64,000 nt of DNA from Mycobacterium sp. 852014-50255_SCH5639931. Lineage in GTDB: Bacteria > Actinomycetota > Actinomycetes > Mycobacteriales > Mycobacteriaceae. Under the pieces are notes generated by a model. It was not told the origin of the DNA, did not search any database, and saw nothing but the letters and a program-made list of their open reading frames with translations. The translations under genes and the position numbers were made by a program. The stretch lies in assembly GCF_001665605.1 (NCBI RefSeq), contig NZ_LZSV01000004.1, positions 62,001 to 126,000 on the forward strand, in the 5' to 3' direction. Below are positions 1 to 9,525 of the stretch, piece after piece; position 1 is the stretch's first letter; each line of letters starts with the position of its first letter.

Positions 1-1178
1 TCCACGTCGCCGGCATCGACCTGATCCGCGACGAGAAGGGCAGCTTCCGGGTCCTCGAGGACAACCTGCGCTCGCCCTCCGGGGTGTCGTATGTCATGGA
101 GAACCGGCGGACCATGGCGCGGGTTTTCCCGAATCTGTTCGCCACCCACCGGGTGCGTGCAGTCGACGATTACGCGTCGCACCTTCTGCGCGCCTTGCGC
201 AATTCCGCGGCCACCAACGAGGCCGACCCGACCGTGGTGGTGCTCACTCCCGGGGTGTACAACTCGGCCTACTTCGAGCACTCGCTGCTGGCCCGCCAGA
301 TGGGGGTCGAGCTGGTCGAGGGTCGCGACCTGTTCTGCCGCGACAACCAGGTCTACATGCGCACCACGGAGGGGGAGGTGCAGGTCGACGTCATCTACCG
401 GCGCATCGACGACGCCTTCTTGGACCCGCTACAGTTCCGCGCCGACTCGGTCCTGGGGGTGGCCGGCCTGGTCAACGCCGCGCGTGCCGGCAACGTGGTC
501 GTCTCGAGCGCCATCGGCAACGGTGTGGGCGACGACAAGCTCGTCTACACCTATGTGCCGACGATGATCGAGTACTACCTGGGGGAGAAGCCGCTGCTGG
601 CCAACGTCGAGACGTACCGGTGCTGGCTCGATGACGAACGCGAAGAGGTGCTGGACCGGATCGACGAATTGGTCCTCAAGCCGGTCGAGGGGTCCGGCGG
701 TTACGGCATCGTGTTCGGGCCGGAAGCCTCCGAGAAAGAGTTGGCCACCGTCGCCAAGAAGGTTCGCGACGACCCGCGCAGCTGGATCGCCCAGCCGATG
801 ATGGAGCTGTCGACCGTGCCGACACAGATCGGGAACACGCTGGCGCCCCGGTATGTCGACCTGCGGCCGTTCGCGGTCAACGACGGCGACGACGTCTGGG
901 TGTTGCCCGGCGGGCTGACCCGGGTGGCCCTGGTCGAGGGCTCGCGGGTGGTCAACTCGAGCCAGGGCGGTGGCTCGAAGGACACCTGGGTGCTGGCGTC
1001 GCGGACCTCGGGCGGTGACCATGAGCTCGGCGCGGCGGAAGTCGTGCGCTCGCTGCCGGAGTCGATGTCCGACCCGGTGCTGGACGGCGCGCAGCGTTTC
1101 GCGCAGACCCAGACGCAACCCACGGAATCGCCCCAGGAACAGCAGCTTCAGCAGCAAGAGCGGCGGGCGAAGCGCTGA
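1..1178 (+). CDS. circularly permuted ATP-grasp protein, 5' truncated (Rv2411c-like)
   Basis: The reading frame is already open at base 3 and runs without a stop into the annotated part, so the gene begins left of the window. The first residues ([13 protein letters not shown], then [19 protein letters not shown]) match the conserved core of the circularly permuted ATP-grasp type 2 family, in which the ATP-binding and catalytic segments are swapped in order. Such enzymes are predicted to ligate a carboxylate to an amine, probably making a peptide-like product; the substrate is unknown. The C-terminus is Gln-rich and low complexity. The stop overlaps the next start (TGATG), so the gene is translationally coupled to the alpha-E gene. 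Corresponds to M. tuberculosis Rv2411c. Confidence 0.93.
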   Translation, partial: HVAGIDLIRDEKGSFRVLEDNLRSPSGVSYVMENRRTMARVFPNLFATHRVRAVDDYASHLLRALRNSAATNEADPTVVVLTPGVYNSAYFEHSLLARQMGVELVEGRDLFCRDNQVYMRTTEGEVQVDVIYRRIDDAFLDPLQFRADSVLGVAGLVNAARAGNVVVSSAIGNGVGDDKLVYTYVPTMIEYYLGEKPLLANVETYRCWLDDEREEVLDRIDELVLKPVEGSGGYGIVFGPEASEKELATVAKKVRDDPRSWIAQPMMELSTVPTQIGNTLAPRYVDLRPFAVNDGDDVWVLPGGLTRVALVEGSRVVNSSQGGGSKDTWVLASRTSGGDHELGAAEVVRSLPESMSDPVLDGAQRFAQTQTQPTESPQEQQLQQQERRAKR

Positions 1179-2155
1179 TGCTGGCCCGTAACGCGGAGGC
1201 GCTGTTCTGGATCGGTCGCTATGTCGAACGGGCCGACGACACCGCCCGCATCCTCGATGTGGTGCTGCACCAACTGCTCGAGGAATCCAGCGTCGACCCG
1301 GACCAGGCGTCTCGGTTGCTGCTGCGCGTGCTCGGCATCGATCCCCCCAGCTACGACCTCGACGTCTGGTCGCTGACCGACCTGGTGGCCTTCAGCACCA
1401 ACGCTGCGGGTGGTTCTTCGATCGTCGACGCCGTCACGGCGGCGCGGGAAAACGCGAAGTCGGCGCGCGAGGTGACGTCCAGCGAGATCTGGGAGTGCCT
1501 CAACACCACCTACCACGCCCTGGCCGAGCGCGAGCGCGCCGCGAAACGCCTTGGGCCCCATGAATTCCTGTCCTACATCGAGGGCCGGGCGGCGATGTTC
1601 GCGGGCCTGGCCGACTCGACACTGTCCCGCGACGACGGATACCGCTTCATGGTGCTGGGCCGCGCGATCGAGCGGGTGGACATGACGGTGCGGCTGTTGC
1701 TTTCGCGAGTGGGGGACAGCGCTTCGTCCCCGGCGTGGGTGACGCTGTTGCGTTCGGCAGGTGCGCATGACACCTACCTGCGCACCTACCGTGGCGTGCT
1801 GGACGCCGGGCGGGTCGTCGAATTCATGCTGCTGGACCGGTTGTTCCCGCGTTCGGTGTTCTATTCGCTGCGGCTCGCCGAACACAACCTCGACGAATTG
1901 CTGCACTCTCGGCAGAGCCGGATCGGGGCAACCGGGGAGGCGCAGCGGCTGCTCGGGCAGGCCCGAAGCGAACTCGAATTCGTGCAACCCGGTGTACTGC
2001 TGGAGTCCCTGGAGACGCGCCTGGGGGGCCTGCAGCGAACCTGCCACGATGTCGGAGAAGCGTTGTCGGTGCAGTACTTTCACGTCACCCCGTGGGTGGC
2101 GTGGTCGGATGCCGGGGATCGCGGCCGCCTGGTCAGCAGGAAAGGGGACGGCTGA
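1178..2155 (+). CDS. alpha-E domain protein (DUF403, Rv2410c-like)
   Basis: 325 aa. It opens with [20 protein letters not shown], the hallmark start of the alpha-helical 'alpha-E' family that nearly always sits beside permuted ATP-grasp genes. The rest is predicted helical with many Arg/Glu pairs (for example SRDDGYRFMVLGRAIERVD) and no signal peptide. Biochemical function is not established; by context it is a partner of the upstream ATP-grasp ligase and the downstream transglutaminase in a peptide-forming or peptide-cleaving pathway. Both ends overlap neighbours by one base (TGATG), which fixes the start at 1178. Confidence 0.92.
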   Translation: MLARNAEALFWIGRYVERADDTARILDVVLHQLLEESSVDPDQASRLLLRVLGIDPPSYDLDVWSLTDLVAFSTNAAGGSSIVDAVTAARENAKSAREVTSSEIWECLNTTYHALAERERAAKRLGPHEFLSYIEGRAAMFAGLADSTLSRDDGYRFMVLGRAIERVDMTVRLLLSRVGDSASSPAWVTLLRSAGAHDTYLRTYRGVLDAGRVVEFMLLDRLFPRSVFYSLRLAEHNLDELLHSRQSRIGATGEAQRLLGQARSELEFVQPGVLLESLETRLGGLQRTCHDVGEALSVQYFHVTPWVAWSDAGDRGRLVSRKGDG

Positions 2156-2994
2156 TGTGGCGGCTGCGGGTGGTGCACACCACCGGGTACGCCTACCAGT
2201 CGGCGGTGACCGCGTCCTACAACGAAGCGCGGTTGACCCCACGGTCGAACACCAGGCAAAACGTCATCCTCAATCGCGTCGAAACGATCCCCGCGACCCG
2301 GTCCTATCGCTATATCGACTATTGGGGCACCGCCGTAACGGCATTCGATCTGCACGCGCCGCACACCGACCTCACGGTGACGTCGTCGTCGGTGGTCGAG
2401 ACCGAGCAGCCGGAACCGCCGGTGAGCGAAGTCGACTGGGGTGACCTCAAGTCCGAGGCGGTGATCGATCGGTTCGACGAACTGCTTCGCCCCACCGGGC
2501 ACACCCCGGCGAGCAAGAAGGTTGCGTCCGTGGCCAAGAAGATCGCCAAGTCGCACCAGCCCGCCGAGGCCGTCGCCGCCGCCGGCGATTGGGTGCGCGG
2601 TGAGCTGGAATATCTCCCGGGAACCACCAGCGTGCACTCGTCGGGGCTGGACGCGTTGAACGCGGGCAGGGGTGTCTGCCAGGACTTCGTGCACTTGTCG
2701 CTGATGTTGTTGCGGGCCATGGGGATTCCCGCGTACTACGTGTCGGGTTACCTGCATCCGAAGCGCGACGCCGTCGTCGGGGACACCGTGGACGGGCGCA
2801 GCCACGCGTGGATTCAGGCGTGGACGGGCGGCTGGTGGAGTTACGACCCCACCCACGGAACCGAGATCTCGGAGCAATACGTCGGCGTGGGCGCCGGCCG
2901 CGACTACACCGACGTCCCTCCCCTGAAAGGCATTTACTCCGGTCAGGGGGCGACCGATCTCGACGTCGTCGTGGAGGTCACCCGGCTGGCTTAG
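2155..2994 (+). CDS. transglutaminase-like cysteine protease family protein (Rv2409c-like)
   Basis: 279 aa from the ATG that overlaps the upstream stop (TGATG); a longer reading from 2092 would run into the alpha-E gene. N-terminal beta domain (MWRLRVVHTTGYAYQSAV) followed by a transglutaminase core with the catalytic Cys in GVCQDFVHLS, His in GRSHAWIQAW and Asp in YDPTHG. In this genomic triad the transglutaminase fold is thought to act as a peptidase or amidase on the ATP-grasp product. No signal peptide, so cytoplasmic. The length equals what I recall for M. tuberculosis Rv2409c. Confidence 0.93.
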   Translation: MWRLRVVHTTGYAYQSAVTASYNEARLTPRSNTRQNVILNRVETIPATRSYRYIDYWGTAVTAFDLHAPHTDLTVTSSSVVETEQPEPPVSEVDWGDLKSEAVIDRFDELLRPTGHTPASKKVASVAKKIAKSHQPAEAVAAAGDWVRGELEYLPGTTSVHSSGLDALNAGRGVCQDFVHLSLMLLRAMGIPAYYVSGYLHPKRDAVVGDTVDGRSHAWIQAWTGGWWSYDPTHGTEISEQYVGVGAGRDYTDVPPLKGIYSGQGATDLDVVVEVTRLA

Positions 2995-3019
2995 CCGGCG
3001 CGGGCATAGCGTTCACGCC

Positions 3020-3694
3020 ATGAACGACACTGCGTCTCACCGCGGTTGCCCGTGGTTGCTGCTGCTGTCCGTGCTGTGTGTCGCGGTGCTCTTCGGTGGG
3101 ATCGCTGTCGGGGTCGCCCTGGGCGGTGTGATGCCGTTGCCATACGGCCCGGTGGCCGCGGTGGTGGCCTACGTCCGTGCGGAGCCGGTCGCCGTGCGCG
3201 TCATCGCCGTGGCGACGTTTGCGGCGTCGGTCCCGTTGGCGGCCTACGCGGCGACGGTCAGCGTCCGGCTGCGCCGGCTCGGCGCCGCCGGGCCGGGGGC
3301 CGCGATCGCGCTCACGGGAGGCGTCGTGGCCGCCGGCGCGCTGGGGCTGTGCGGCTTGCTGGCCTGGCCGCTGTCGCGGCCCGAAGTCGCCGCGGACGCG
3401 ACGTTGGTCCGCGCGCTGTACCTATTGATCTTTCTGGTCGGCGGCCCGGGGCACATCGTGGCCCTGGGCCTGCTGGTCGCCGGGATCGCGGGACCCGGCC
3501 TGAGCCGGGGTTTGCTGCCGAGCCCGGTGGCCTGGGCCGGCCTGGTGATCGCCGCCCTCGCCGAAGCGGCGACGGCGGTGTTGGTCTGGCCGGACCTGGG
3601 CGTCATCCTGCCGGTTGCCAGGGTGTTGGCGCTGTCCTGGCTGGTGCTGGCCGGGGCGCTGCTGCCGTTGCGCCGCAACGGCATTGGAGAGTGA
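3020..3694 (+). CDS. hypothetical multi-pass membrane protein
   Basis: 224 aa. About six hydrophobic segments (residues near 12-36, 48-75, 90-116, 130-157, 168-190, 198-216) joined by short Arg-containing loops; no catalytic motif is visible. It starts 25 bp after the transglutaminase stop on the same strand and ends three bases before the convergent RNase Z-like gene. I do not recognise the family with confidence; it resembles small DUF4386-type membrane proteins in general layout only. Function unknown. Confidence 0.7.
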   Translation: MNDTASHRGCPWLLLLSVLCVAVLFGGIAVGVALGGVMPLPYGPVAAVVAYVRAEPVAVRVIAVATFAASVPLAAYAATVSVRLRRLGAAGPGAAIALTGGVVAAGALGLCGLLAWPLSRPEVAADATLVRALYLLIFLVGGPGHIVALGLLVAGIAGPGLSRGLLPSPVAWAGLVIAALAEAATAVLVWPDLGVILPVARVLALSWLVLAGALLPLRRNGIGE

Positions 3695-3697
3695 CCG

Positions 3698-4537
3698 TTA
3701 CGGCGCGTTGATTTCGACGCGATGCAGGTCGTCGCCGAGCTCGATCCGCCCGTCGAACGCCGAAGCCGCCAGGGCCCGCCACTGCTCTTCTTGGCCCGGC
3801 ACCAGCGCGGGCACGTAGTGCGTCATGACGAGGGTGCCCACCCCGGCGCGGGCCGCGGTTGCCGCCGCCTCCTCGACCGACGAGTGGTAATCACAGATGT
3901 CCTGGAGCCGCTGTTGCGGGATGTTGCCGACGATGTCCTTACGGATCACGGTGTGCACCAGAGCGCCGGCGCCGGCCGCCAGCTGGTCGAGGCCGGCGCA
4001 GGGCACCGTGTCCCCGGCGAGCACCACCGACGCCGTGCCATAGTCGATGCGGAACCCGATGGTCGGGGTCACCGGTCGGTGATCGGTCGGTGCCACCCGG
4101 ATCGACACGCCGTCGCGGTCCCACACCGCCCCCTCGGTGTACTCGTGGACCTCGACCGACGGTGGCGCGTTGAGGTCGGCGTGATGGGCGAGCCGGTACT
4201 CGATGTCGTGGCGGAACGCGTGCAGCGTCGCCTCGACGGTCTCCGCGGTCCCGGGCGGTCCGATGATCGGCAGCGGCGCGGGATCCGGCGCGAAGGTGCT
4301 GATCCAGCGGGTGATCAGGAGGTCGCCGAGGTCTCCGATGTGGTCGCTGTGCAGATGGGTGATCAGCAGCGCCGTCAATCCGGCGGCGCCCACGCCCACC
4401 GCCGCCGCGCGCTGCAACACCCCACGCCCGCAGTCCACCAGAAACACCTGCCCGCCGGCCCGCACCAGAGTCGACGGGCCGGCCCGGTTCGGGTCCGGGA
4501 TCGGGCTCCCGGTTCCCAGCAGCGTGATCTCGATCAT
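3698..4537 (-). CDS. RNase Z-like metallo-beta-lactamase hydrolase (Rv2407-like)
   Basis: 279 aa. Metallo-beta-lactamase fold with the zinc-binding HLHSDH motif near residue 62 ([16 protein letters not shown]), a later Asp in LAGDTVP and a terminal His in LVMTHYVP. The N-terminus [18 protein letters not shown] and the overall length fit the RNase Z / arylsulfatase-like branch that processes tRNA 3' ends or hydrolyses phosphodiesters and sulfate esters; sequence alone does not separate these. It is convergent with the membrane gene to its left. Corresponds to M. tuberculosis Rv2407. Confidence 0.88.
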   Translation of the reverse strand: MIEITLLGTGSPIPDPNRAGPSTLVRAGGQVFLVDCGRGVLQRAAAVGVGAAGLTALLITHLHSDHIGDLGDLLITRWISTFAPDPAPLPIIGPPGTAETVEATLHAFRHDIEYRLAHHADLNAPPSVEVHEYTEGAVWDRDGVSIRVAPTDHRPVTPTIGFRIDYGTASVVLAGDTVPCAGLDQLAAGAGALVHTVIRKDIVGNIPQQRLQDICDYHSSVEEAAATAARAGVGTLVMTHYVPALVPGQEEQWRALAASAFDGRIELGDDLHRVEINAP

Positions 4538-4729
4538 GGCCCCTATCTTGCAAGCCGCGCCCCTGTCCAGTGGCCCAATCCGGCGATCCGACCGATCGAG
4601 CGCCCAGTTTTCGAACGGCGACGTCAGGGTATGGACACGGATCGGCTACCGGTTCTCGTCGGGCTTTTGCGCCGCACGAGTTAGCCGTAGCCTGTTGTGA
4701 AGCGGATCACAACCAGCTGGAGGCCTTTG

Positions 4730-5158
4730 ATGCGGATTGCAGACGTCTTGCGGAACAAGGGCGCGGCGGTGGTGACCATCAACCCCGAGGCGACGGTGAA
4801 AGAGCTGCTCGCCGGCCTCGCCGAGCAGAACATCGGCGCCATGGTGGTCGTCGGCGACGAGGGCGTCGTCGGCATCGTCTCCGAGCGCGACGTCGTGCGC
4901 GAGCTGCACACCCATGGCGCCAGCGTGCTGTCGCGCCCGATCTCGAAGATCATGACCACCACCGTCGCCACCTGCACGAAAGCCGACACAGTCGACTCCC
5001 TGAGCGTGCTGATGACCAAGAACCGGGTGCGCCATGTGCCCGTGTTGGACGGCAAGAGGCTGATCGGAATCGTGAGCATCGGCGACGTGGTGAAGACCCG
5101 GATGGAAGAGCTCGAGGCCGAGCAGCAGCAGCTGCAGTCCTACATCACGCAAGGCTGA
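4730..5158 (+). CDS. tandem CBS-domain protein (Rv2406c-like)
   Basis: 142 aa, two CBS motifs (MRIADVLRNKGAAVVTINPE... and PISKIMTTTVATCTKADTV...), the classic adenine-nucleotide-sensing Bateman module. The ATG at 4730 is preceded by GGAGG with six bases of spacing, which decides it over the upstream in-frame start at 4697. No enzymatic domain is attached, so it is a free-standing sensor or regulator whose partner is unknown. A GC-rich hairpin follows the stop. Confidence 0.9.
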   Translation: MRIADVLRNKGAAVVTINPEATVKELLAGLAEQNIGAMVVVGDEGVVGIVSERDVVRELHTHGASVLSRPISKIMTTTVATCTKADTVDSLSVLMTKNRVRHVPVLDGKRLIGIVSIGDVVKTRMEELEAEQQQLQSYITQG

Positions 5159-5169
5159 CTGTCCGGCTC

Positions 5170-5197
5170 GCCCCCTCGCCGCTTAGCGGCTGGGGGC
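5170..5197 (+). terminator. GC-rich hairpin after the CBS gene
   Basis: Just after the stop at 5158 the strand reads CCCC-TC-GCCGCT-T-AGCGGC-TG-GGGG, a perfect six-base inner stem with a four-base outer stem. It lacks a U tract, as is common for mycobacterial terminators. Confidence 0.6.
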
Positions 5198-5319
5198 GCC
5201 CCACGTCACGCCGTTCCACGCCGCGCATCGTCGCCGGGCGGGGCTGACTGCGTCTTCGCCGAGCGTGCGTTCGGCGCGGAGATGCGGGCGTTTTTTCGCA
5301 CTGGTTACACGCTGGGCGA

Positions 5320-5919
5320 CTAGCTCCAGGAGTAGTCCGCGCGCAGCCGCTCGGCCACCACTTCAAAGATCTCGCGGTCCAGGATCGCGCCCTCGCGGCG
5401 AATGCTCTCCTCGGGAACGTCGAGCACCCGGTCCAACCGAACCCAGCTAGGCCTGCCCTCGTAATCCCATGCGCCGGAACCGATTCCGATCCAGTCCCGG
5501 TCCTCGGCGTGGCGCTCCTGGCTGGACACCATCAACCCCAGTAGGACGCGGCGGTCACGACCGACTACGAGCACGGGCCGGTCCTTACCCTGGGTCGGGT
5601 CGTCCTCGTAAACCACCCACGTCCAGACGATCTCGCCGGGATCGGCCCGGCCGTCGAGGTCGGGGGCGTAGACCAGCTTGCGCGCGCGCTGCGTGGTCGG
5701 GAAGCTTGTACTGGTCACCGGGCGCCCCGCGGTGACCGCGGGCGGTTGCGGCGCGGCGGCGGCGATGACGTTCGCGGTGATCTTCACGGCGTGCTGCAGT
5801 TCGCGCAGCACGGTCTGCGAGTTCTGCACGTGCCGGGCCAGCCGCGGGGCCCGATCGAAGACCAGGTTTTCCGCGAACCGCTGGAACGTCTTCCACTGGG
5901 ATTTGCGGGCCGACGCCAT
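5320..5919 (-). CDS. PemK/MazF-fold conserved protein (Rv2405-like)
   Basis: 199 aa. The C-terminal half carries a PemK/MazF-like SH3 barrel ([19 protein letters not shown], then RPVLVVGRD), while the N-terminal 80 residues are a helical, Arg-rich extension not found in small toxins. No antitoxin-sized ORF lies next to it, so a classical toxin-antitoxin role is doubtful. It is divergent from lepA with about 35 bp between starts. Corresponds to M. tuberculosis Rv2405, whose function is not known to me. Confidence 0.82.
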   Translation of the reverse strand: MASARKSQWKTFQRFAENLVFDRAPRLARHVQNSQTVLRELQHAVKITANVIAAAAPQPPAVTAGRPVTSTSFPTTQRARKLVYAPDLDGRADPGEIVWTWVVYEDDPTQGKDRPVLVVGRDRRVLLGLMVSSQERHAEDRDWIGIGSGAWDYEGRPSWVRLDRVLDVPEESIRREGAILDREIFEVVAERLRADYSWS

Positions 5920-5954
5920 ATTCGCAGCATAGACGCGGGCGCGCGGGTGCGATT

Positions 5955-7895
5955 GTGTCCAAGTATGTCTCGGGCACCCTGCCTAGATACCCTGGACATA
6001 CCAATGAGCCGACGTTCAAGCGGCCGCGAGCGTGTCCAGACCAGGAGATTCCCATCAGCAGTTTCGCCGACAAGACCTTCACCGCGCCGGCGCAGATTCG
6101 GAACTTCTGCATCATCGCCCACATCGATCACGGCAAGTCCACGCTGGCGGACCGGATGCTTCAGCTCACCGGCGTCGTCGACGAGCGGATGATGCGGGCC
6201 CAGTACCTGGACCGCATGGACATCGAGCGGGAGCGCGGGATCACCATCAAGGCGCAGAACGTCCGGCTGCCCTGGAAAGTGGGGGACGAAGATTACGTCC
6301 TGCACCTGATCGACACCCCGGGCCACGTCGACTTCACCTACGAGGTGTCGCGGGCGCTGGAAGCCTGTGAGGGCGCGGTGCTGCTGGTCGACGCGGCCCA
6401 GGGCATCGAGGCGCAGACGCTGGCCAACCTGTACCTGGCCCTGGATCGGGACCTGACCATCATCCCGGTGCTCAACAAGATCGACCTGCCCGCGGCCGAC
6501 CCGGACCGCTACGCCGGCGAGCTCGCACACATCATCGGCTGCGAGCCGGACGACGTGCTGCGGGTGTCCGGCAAAACCGGCGAGGGCGTGGCTCACCTTC
6601 TCGACGAGGTGGTCCGGCTGGTGCCGCATCCGAAAGGCGACGCCGACGCGCCCACCCGCGCGATGATCTTCGACTCCGTCTACGACATCTACCGCGGTGT
6701 GGTGACCTACGTCCGGGTGATGGACGGCAAGATCGTCCCGCGGGAGCGCATCTTGATGATGTCCACCGGCGCCACCCACGAATTGCTCGAAGTGGGCATC
6801 GTCTCGCCCGAACCCAAGGCCAGCGACGGCCTGGGGGTGGGCGAGGTTGGCTACCTGATCACCGGTGTGAAGGACGTCCGCCAGTCCAAGGTCGGCGACA
6901 CGGTGACGACGGCCCGGCACGGCGCCACCGAGGCCCTCACGGGGTATCGCGAGCCCAAGCCGATGGTGTACTCGGGCCTGTATCCGGTGGACGGCTCCGA
7001 TTACCCGGATCTGCGCGACGCCCTGGACAGGCTGCAGCTCAACGACGCGGCCCTGACCTACGAGCCGGAAACGTCGGTGGCGCTGGGCTTCGGGTTCCGG
7101 TGCGGCTTTCTGGGCCTGCTGCACATGGAGATCACCCGCGAACGCCTGGAGCGCGAGTTCAACCTGGATCTGATCTCCACCTCGCCGAACGTCGTCTACC
7201 GGGTCATCAAAGAGGACGACAGCGAGATCGTGGTGACCAACCCGTCGGACTGGCCGGAAGGCAAGGTGCGCACGGTGTATGAGCCGGTCGTCAAGACCAC
7301 CATCATCGCGCCCAGCGAGTTCATCGGCACCATCATGGAGCTGTGCCAATCGCGCCGCGGCGAGTTGGGCGGCATGGACTACCTGTCACCCGAACGGGTG
7401 GAACTGCGCTACACGATGCCGCTCGGCGAGATCATCTTCGACTTCTTCGACTCGCTGAAGTCGCGCACCCGCGGCTACGCCAGCCTCGACTACGAGGAGG
7501 CCGGCGAGCAGGAGGCCCAACTGGTCAAGGTCGACATCCTGCTGCAGGGCGAGGCCGTCGACGCGTTCTCTGCGATCGTGCACAAGGACGGGGCTTCGGC
7601 GTACGGCAACAAGATGACCACCAAGCTGAAAGAGCTCATTCCGCGCCAGCAGTTCGAGGTGCCGGTGCAGGCGGCCATCGGATCGAAAATCATTGCGCGC
7701 GAGAATATTCGGGCGATCCGCAAAGACGTGCTATCGAAATGCTACGGCGGAGACATCACCCGCAAACGCAAACTGCTGGAAAAGCAGAAGGAGGGCAAGA
7801 AGCGGATGAAGACCATCGGCCGGGTGGACGTGCCGCAGGAAGCCTTCGTCGCGGCGTTGTCCACCGACACCGCGGGGGACAAGGGCAAGAAGTAG
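5955..7895 (+). CDS. lepA: elongation factor 4 (LepA)
   Basis: Translational GTPase that binds stalled or back-translocated ribosomes. G1 is [14 protein letters not shown] (near residue 54), G3 [13 protein letters not shown]4 LNKIDLP; EF-G-like domains and the LepA-specific C-terminal domain follow, ending in Lys-rich GDKGKK. 646 aa against about 600 for bacterial LepA. The excess is an N-terminal stretch before [12 protein letters not shown], also present but different in M. tuberculosis LepA. GTG 5955 is the only usual start codon in the frame before the conserved region, and no ribosome site precedes it, so the exact start is uncertain. Confidence 0.95.
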   Translation: MSKYVSGTLPRYPGHTNEPTFKRPRACPDQEIPISSFADKTFTAPAQIRNFCIIAHIDHGKSTLADRMLQLTGVVDERMMRAQYLDRMDIERERGITIKAQNVRLPWKVGDEDYVLHLIDTPGHVDFTYEVSRALEACEGAVLLVDAAQGIEAQTLANLYLALDRDLTIIPVLNKIDLPAADPDRYAGELAHIIGCEPDDVLRVSGKTGEGVAHLLDEVVRLVPHPKGDADAPTRAMIFDSVYDIYRGVVTYVRVMDGKIVPRERILMMSTGATHELLEVGIVSPEPKASDGLGVGEVGYLITGVKDVRQSKVGDTVTTARHGATEALTGYREPKPMVYSGLYPVDGSDYPDLRDALDRLQLNDAALTYEPETSVALGFGFRCGFLGLLHMEITRERLEREFNLDLISTSPNVVYRVIKEDDSEIVVTNPSDWPEGKVRTVYEPVVKTTIIAPSEFIGTIMELCQSRRGELGGMDYLSPERVELRYTMPLGEIIFDFFDSLKSRTRGYASLDYEEAGEQEAQLVKVDILLQGEAVDAFSAIVHKDGASAYGNKMTTKLKELIPRQQFEVPVQAAIGSKIIARENIRAIRKDVLSKCYGGDITRKRKLLEKQKEGKKRMKTIGRVDVPQEAFVAALSTDTAGDKGKK

Positions 7896-7900
7896 TCGTG

Positions 7901-8626
7901 ATGCTGATGCGAGCCATTGGTGTTGTCGGTCTCAGCCTGCTCGGCACGGGATGCGTCACGACAGTGGCCGGAACCCCCACGCGCACTGGCCCCCTCGGTG
8001 GAGCCGCGTTGCCGCTCTCACAGGTCTTACCGGACGCCGCCGAGGTCAGCGCCGCCGTCGGAAACGAGCTCCCGCCACACAGTCCGCCGCTGGTGGGTGG
8101 TATCGATGTGCTGCCCGACGGGATTCGTGACGCTGGTGGCGCCGCCCCCATCGAATGCCTCGGGGCCCTCGCCCCCGCGATGCGTCTCGTCTACGAAAAG
8201 GGCCCGGTGCGCCGCGTTGCGACGCAGGACTATTGGAACTACGGCTCTGGCAGACAAGCGTCCAGCGCAACAGCAGCGGCGATCGAGCTGGCGACCACAT
8301 CCGACGCGCAACGACTCTTCGCGTCGTTCGTCCAGCAATGGCAACGCTGCACGGACACCACCGTCACCATGTACACACACGACCGAAGCAACACCGAGTT
8401 GTACTCGAAGGTGACCGACGTCCGCGTCGACGGACCGATACTTTCCGCTACCGTCATCGCGTGGGACAACCATCACACGCCGCCATCCCCGAACGAGCGG
8501 GCAGTCGGCACCACGGGCGACGTCATCGCTGACGTCAAAGTCGCCGTCGGGCCACACGCGCAGGCCGGGACCCGGTCCATCCAAGTCGTTCAGGCGATGT
8601 TGCGAAAAGTCTCGAGCACCAACTGA
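7901..8626 (+). CDS. putative lipoprotein with PknH_C-type sensor domain (copy 1, LppR-like)
   Basis: 241 aa from ATG 7901, five bases after the lepA stop. A signal peptide ends at Cys18 (GLSLLGTGC), a relaxed lipobox. The mature part resembles the extracellular PknH_C sensor domain, with PIECLGALAPAMRLVYEKG and FVQQWQRCTDTTV. Unlike copies 2 and 3 it lacks the C-terminal NCLVEVE cysteine (here DVIADVK), so one disulfide is probably lost. First of three tandem copies; the stop overlaps the next start. Ligand unknown. M. tuberculosis has lppR (Rv2403c) at this position. Confidence 0.83.
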   Translation: MLMRAIGVVGLSLLGTGCVTTVAGTPTRTGPLGGAALPLSQVLPDAAEVSAAVGNELPPHSPPLVGGIDVLPDGIRDAGGAAPIECLGALAPAMRLVYEKGPVRRVATQDYWNYGSGRQASSATAAAIELATTSDAQRLFASFVQQWQRCTDTTVTMYTHDRSNTELYSKVTDVRVDGPILSATVIAWDNHHTPPSPNERAVGTTGDVIADVKVAVGPHAQAGTRSIQVVQAMLRKVSSTN

Positions 8627-9405
8627 TGTCGACGCGCCGAACCATCCTCACGGGCCTGTTGGCCGTCGTGCTCGCCACCGGCTGCACCGTCGACGGCACC
8701 GCGCGGCCCGCGCCGAATCTGAAACCGCACCCGGTAACCGGCCAACCCGTCAAGAAAGTGCTCCTCGACGACGCTGAGCTGTCGAAGCTGCTGGGCCAGT
8801 CCTTCGGAAGCAAGAACGAACTCCCGGCGCGGTTCGGCGGTCCCGAGGTGCTGCCGCCGGCCTTCGGCGCGGTTTCGCCCGCCAACTGCGTCGGTGTCGC
8901 CTCGATGATGGTGAAGGATGCCTACCGATCCGCCGACGTCAAGAATGCGGCGCGGGAGACGTGGTGGAACCAGCACGGGCCGGCGAAGGTGATCAGTGTC
9001 GCCGAGGGCGTGGTCGCCCTGTCCAGCGCCGCCGGGGCCACCGCGCTGTTCCAACAGTTCTCGCAGCAATGGCGCGACTGCGACGGCACGACCGTGACCA
9101 TCGGGCGCCCCAGCATCATCGCCGACCGCCCCGCGATCGTCTTCCTGGACACCATTTCCGACGTGCGTGTTTCCGATTCGGTTCTCGCGGCGACCCTTTC
9201 GATCGATACCCAATTGCCCGGCTTGCCTTCCAGCGGGCCCAGGCCCGAGGCGCGCGCCCTCGGCCTCCGGGGGAACTGCCTTGTCGAGGTCGAGCTGGCG
9301 TTCTTCGGCTCGACGAGCCCGTCGGACGAGGGGTCCGGCGATGTGCACCGCAGCGCCATCGAGCTCGCGCACGCGCTGATGGACAAGGTGAGCGCGCTGA
9401 GCTGA
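8626..9405 (+). CDS. lppR: putative lipoprotein with PknH_C-type sensor domain (copy 2, LppR-like)
   Basis: 259 aa. The ATG overlaps the upstream stop (TGATG), so it is co-translated with copy 1. Lipobox LATGC puts the lipidated Cys at residue 20, and the mature protein starts TVDGTARPAPN. The PknH_C core is intact, with Cys in PANCVGVASMM, RDCDGTTV and RGNCLVEVEL. This copy looks closest to LppR (LDDAELSKLLGQSF matches the LppR N-terminal motif as I recall it). An exported, membrane-anchored binding domain is inferred; no ligand is known. Confidence 0.87.
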   Translation: MSTRRTILTGLLAVVLATGCTVDGTARPAPNLKPHPVTGQPVKKVLLDDAELSKLLGQSFGSKNELPARFGGPEVLPPAFGAVSPANCVGVASMMVKDAYRSADVKNAARETWWNQHGPAKVISVAEGVVALSSAAGATALFQQFSQQWRDCDGTTVTIGRPSIIADRPAIVFLDTISDVRVSDSVLAATLSIDTQLPGLPSSGPRPEARALGLRGNCLVEVELAFFGSTSPSDEGSGDVHRSAIELAHALMDKVSALS

Positions 9406-9525
9406 CGCGGGCACCGGCGAAACCTGGGACATTTCTGGGGTTGAGCTGTGCTTGCGGTGTGGCCTACGGCGTTCGCCTCACCTCGAACCTACATTTGGGT
9501 TAAGTAGGAGGTGAGCGGGAAGCTC

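Noticed and set aside
5320..5919. Toxin-antitoxin module
   Set aside because: PemK-like fold is present, but there is no antitoxin ORF and the protein has a long N-terminal extension.
5784..7349. 521-codon minus-strand open frame opposite lepA
   Set aside because: Antisense of a clear LepA coding frame.
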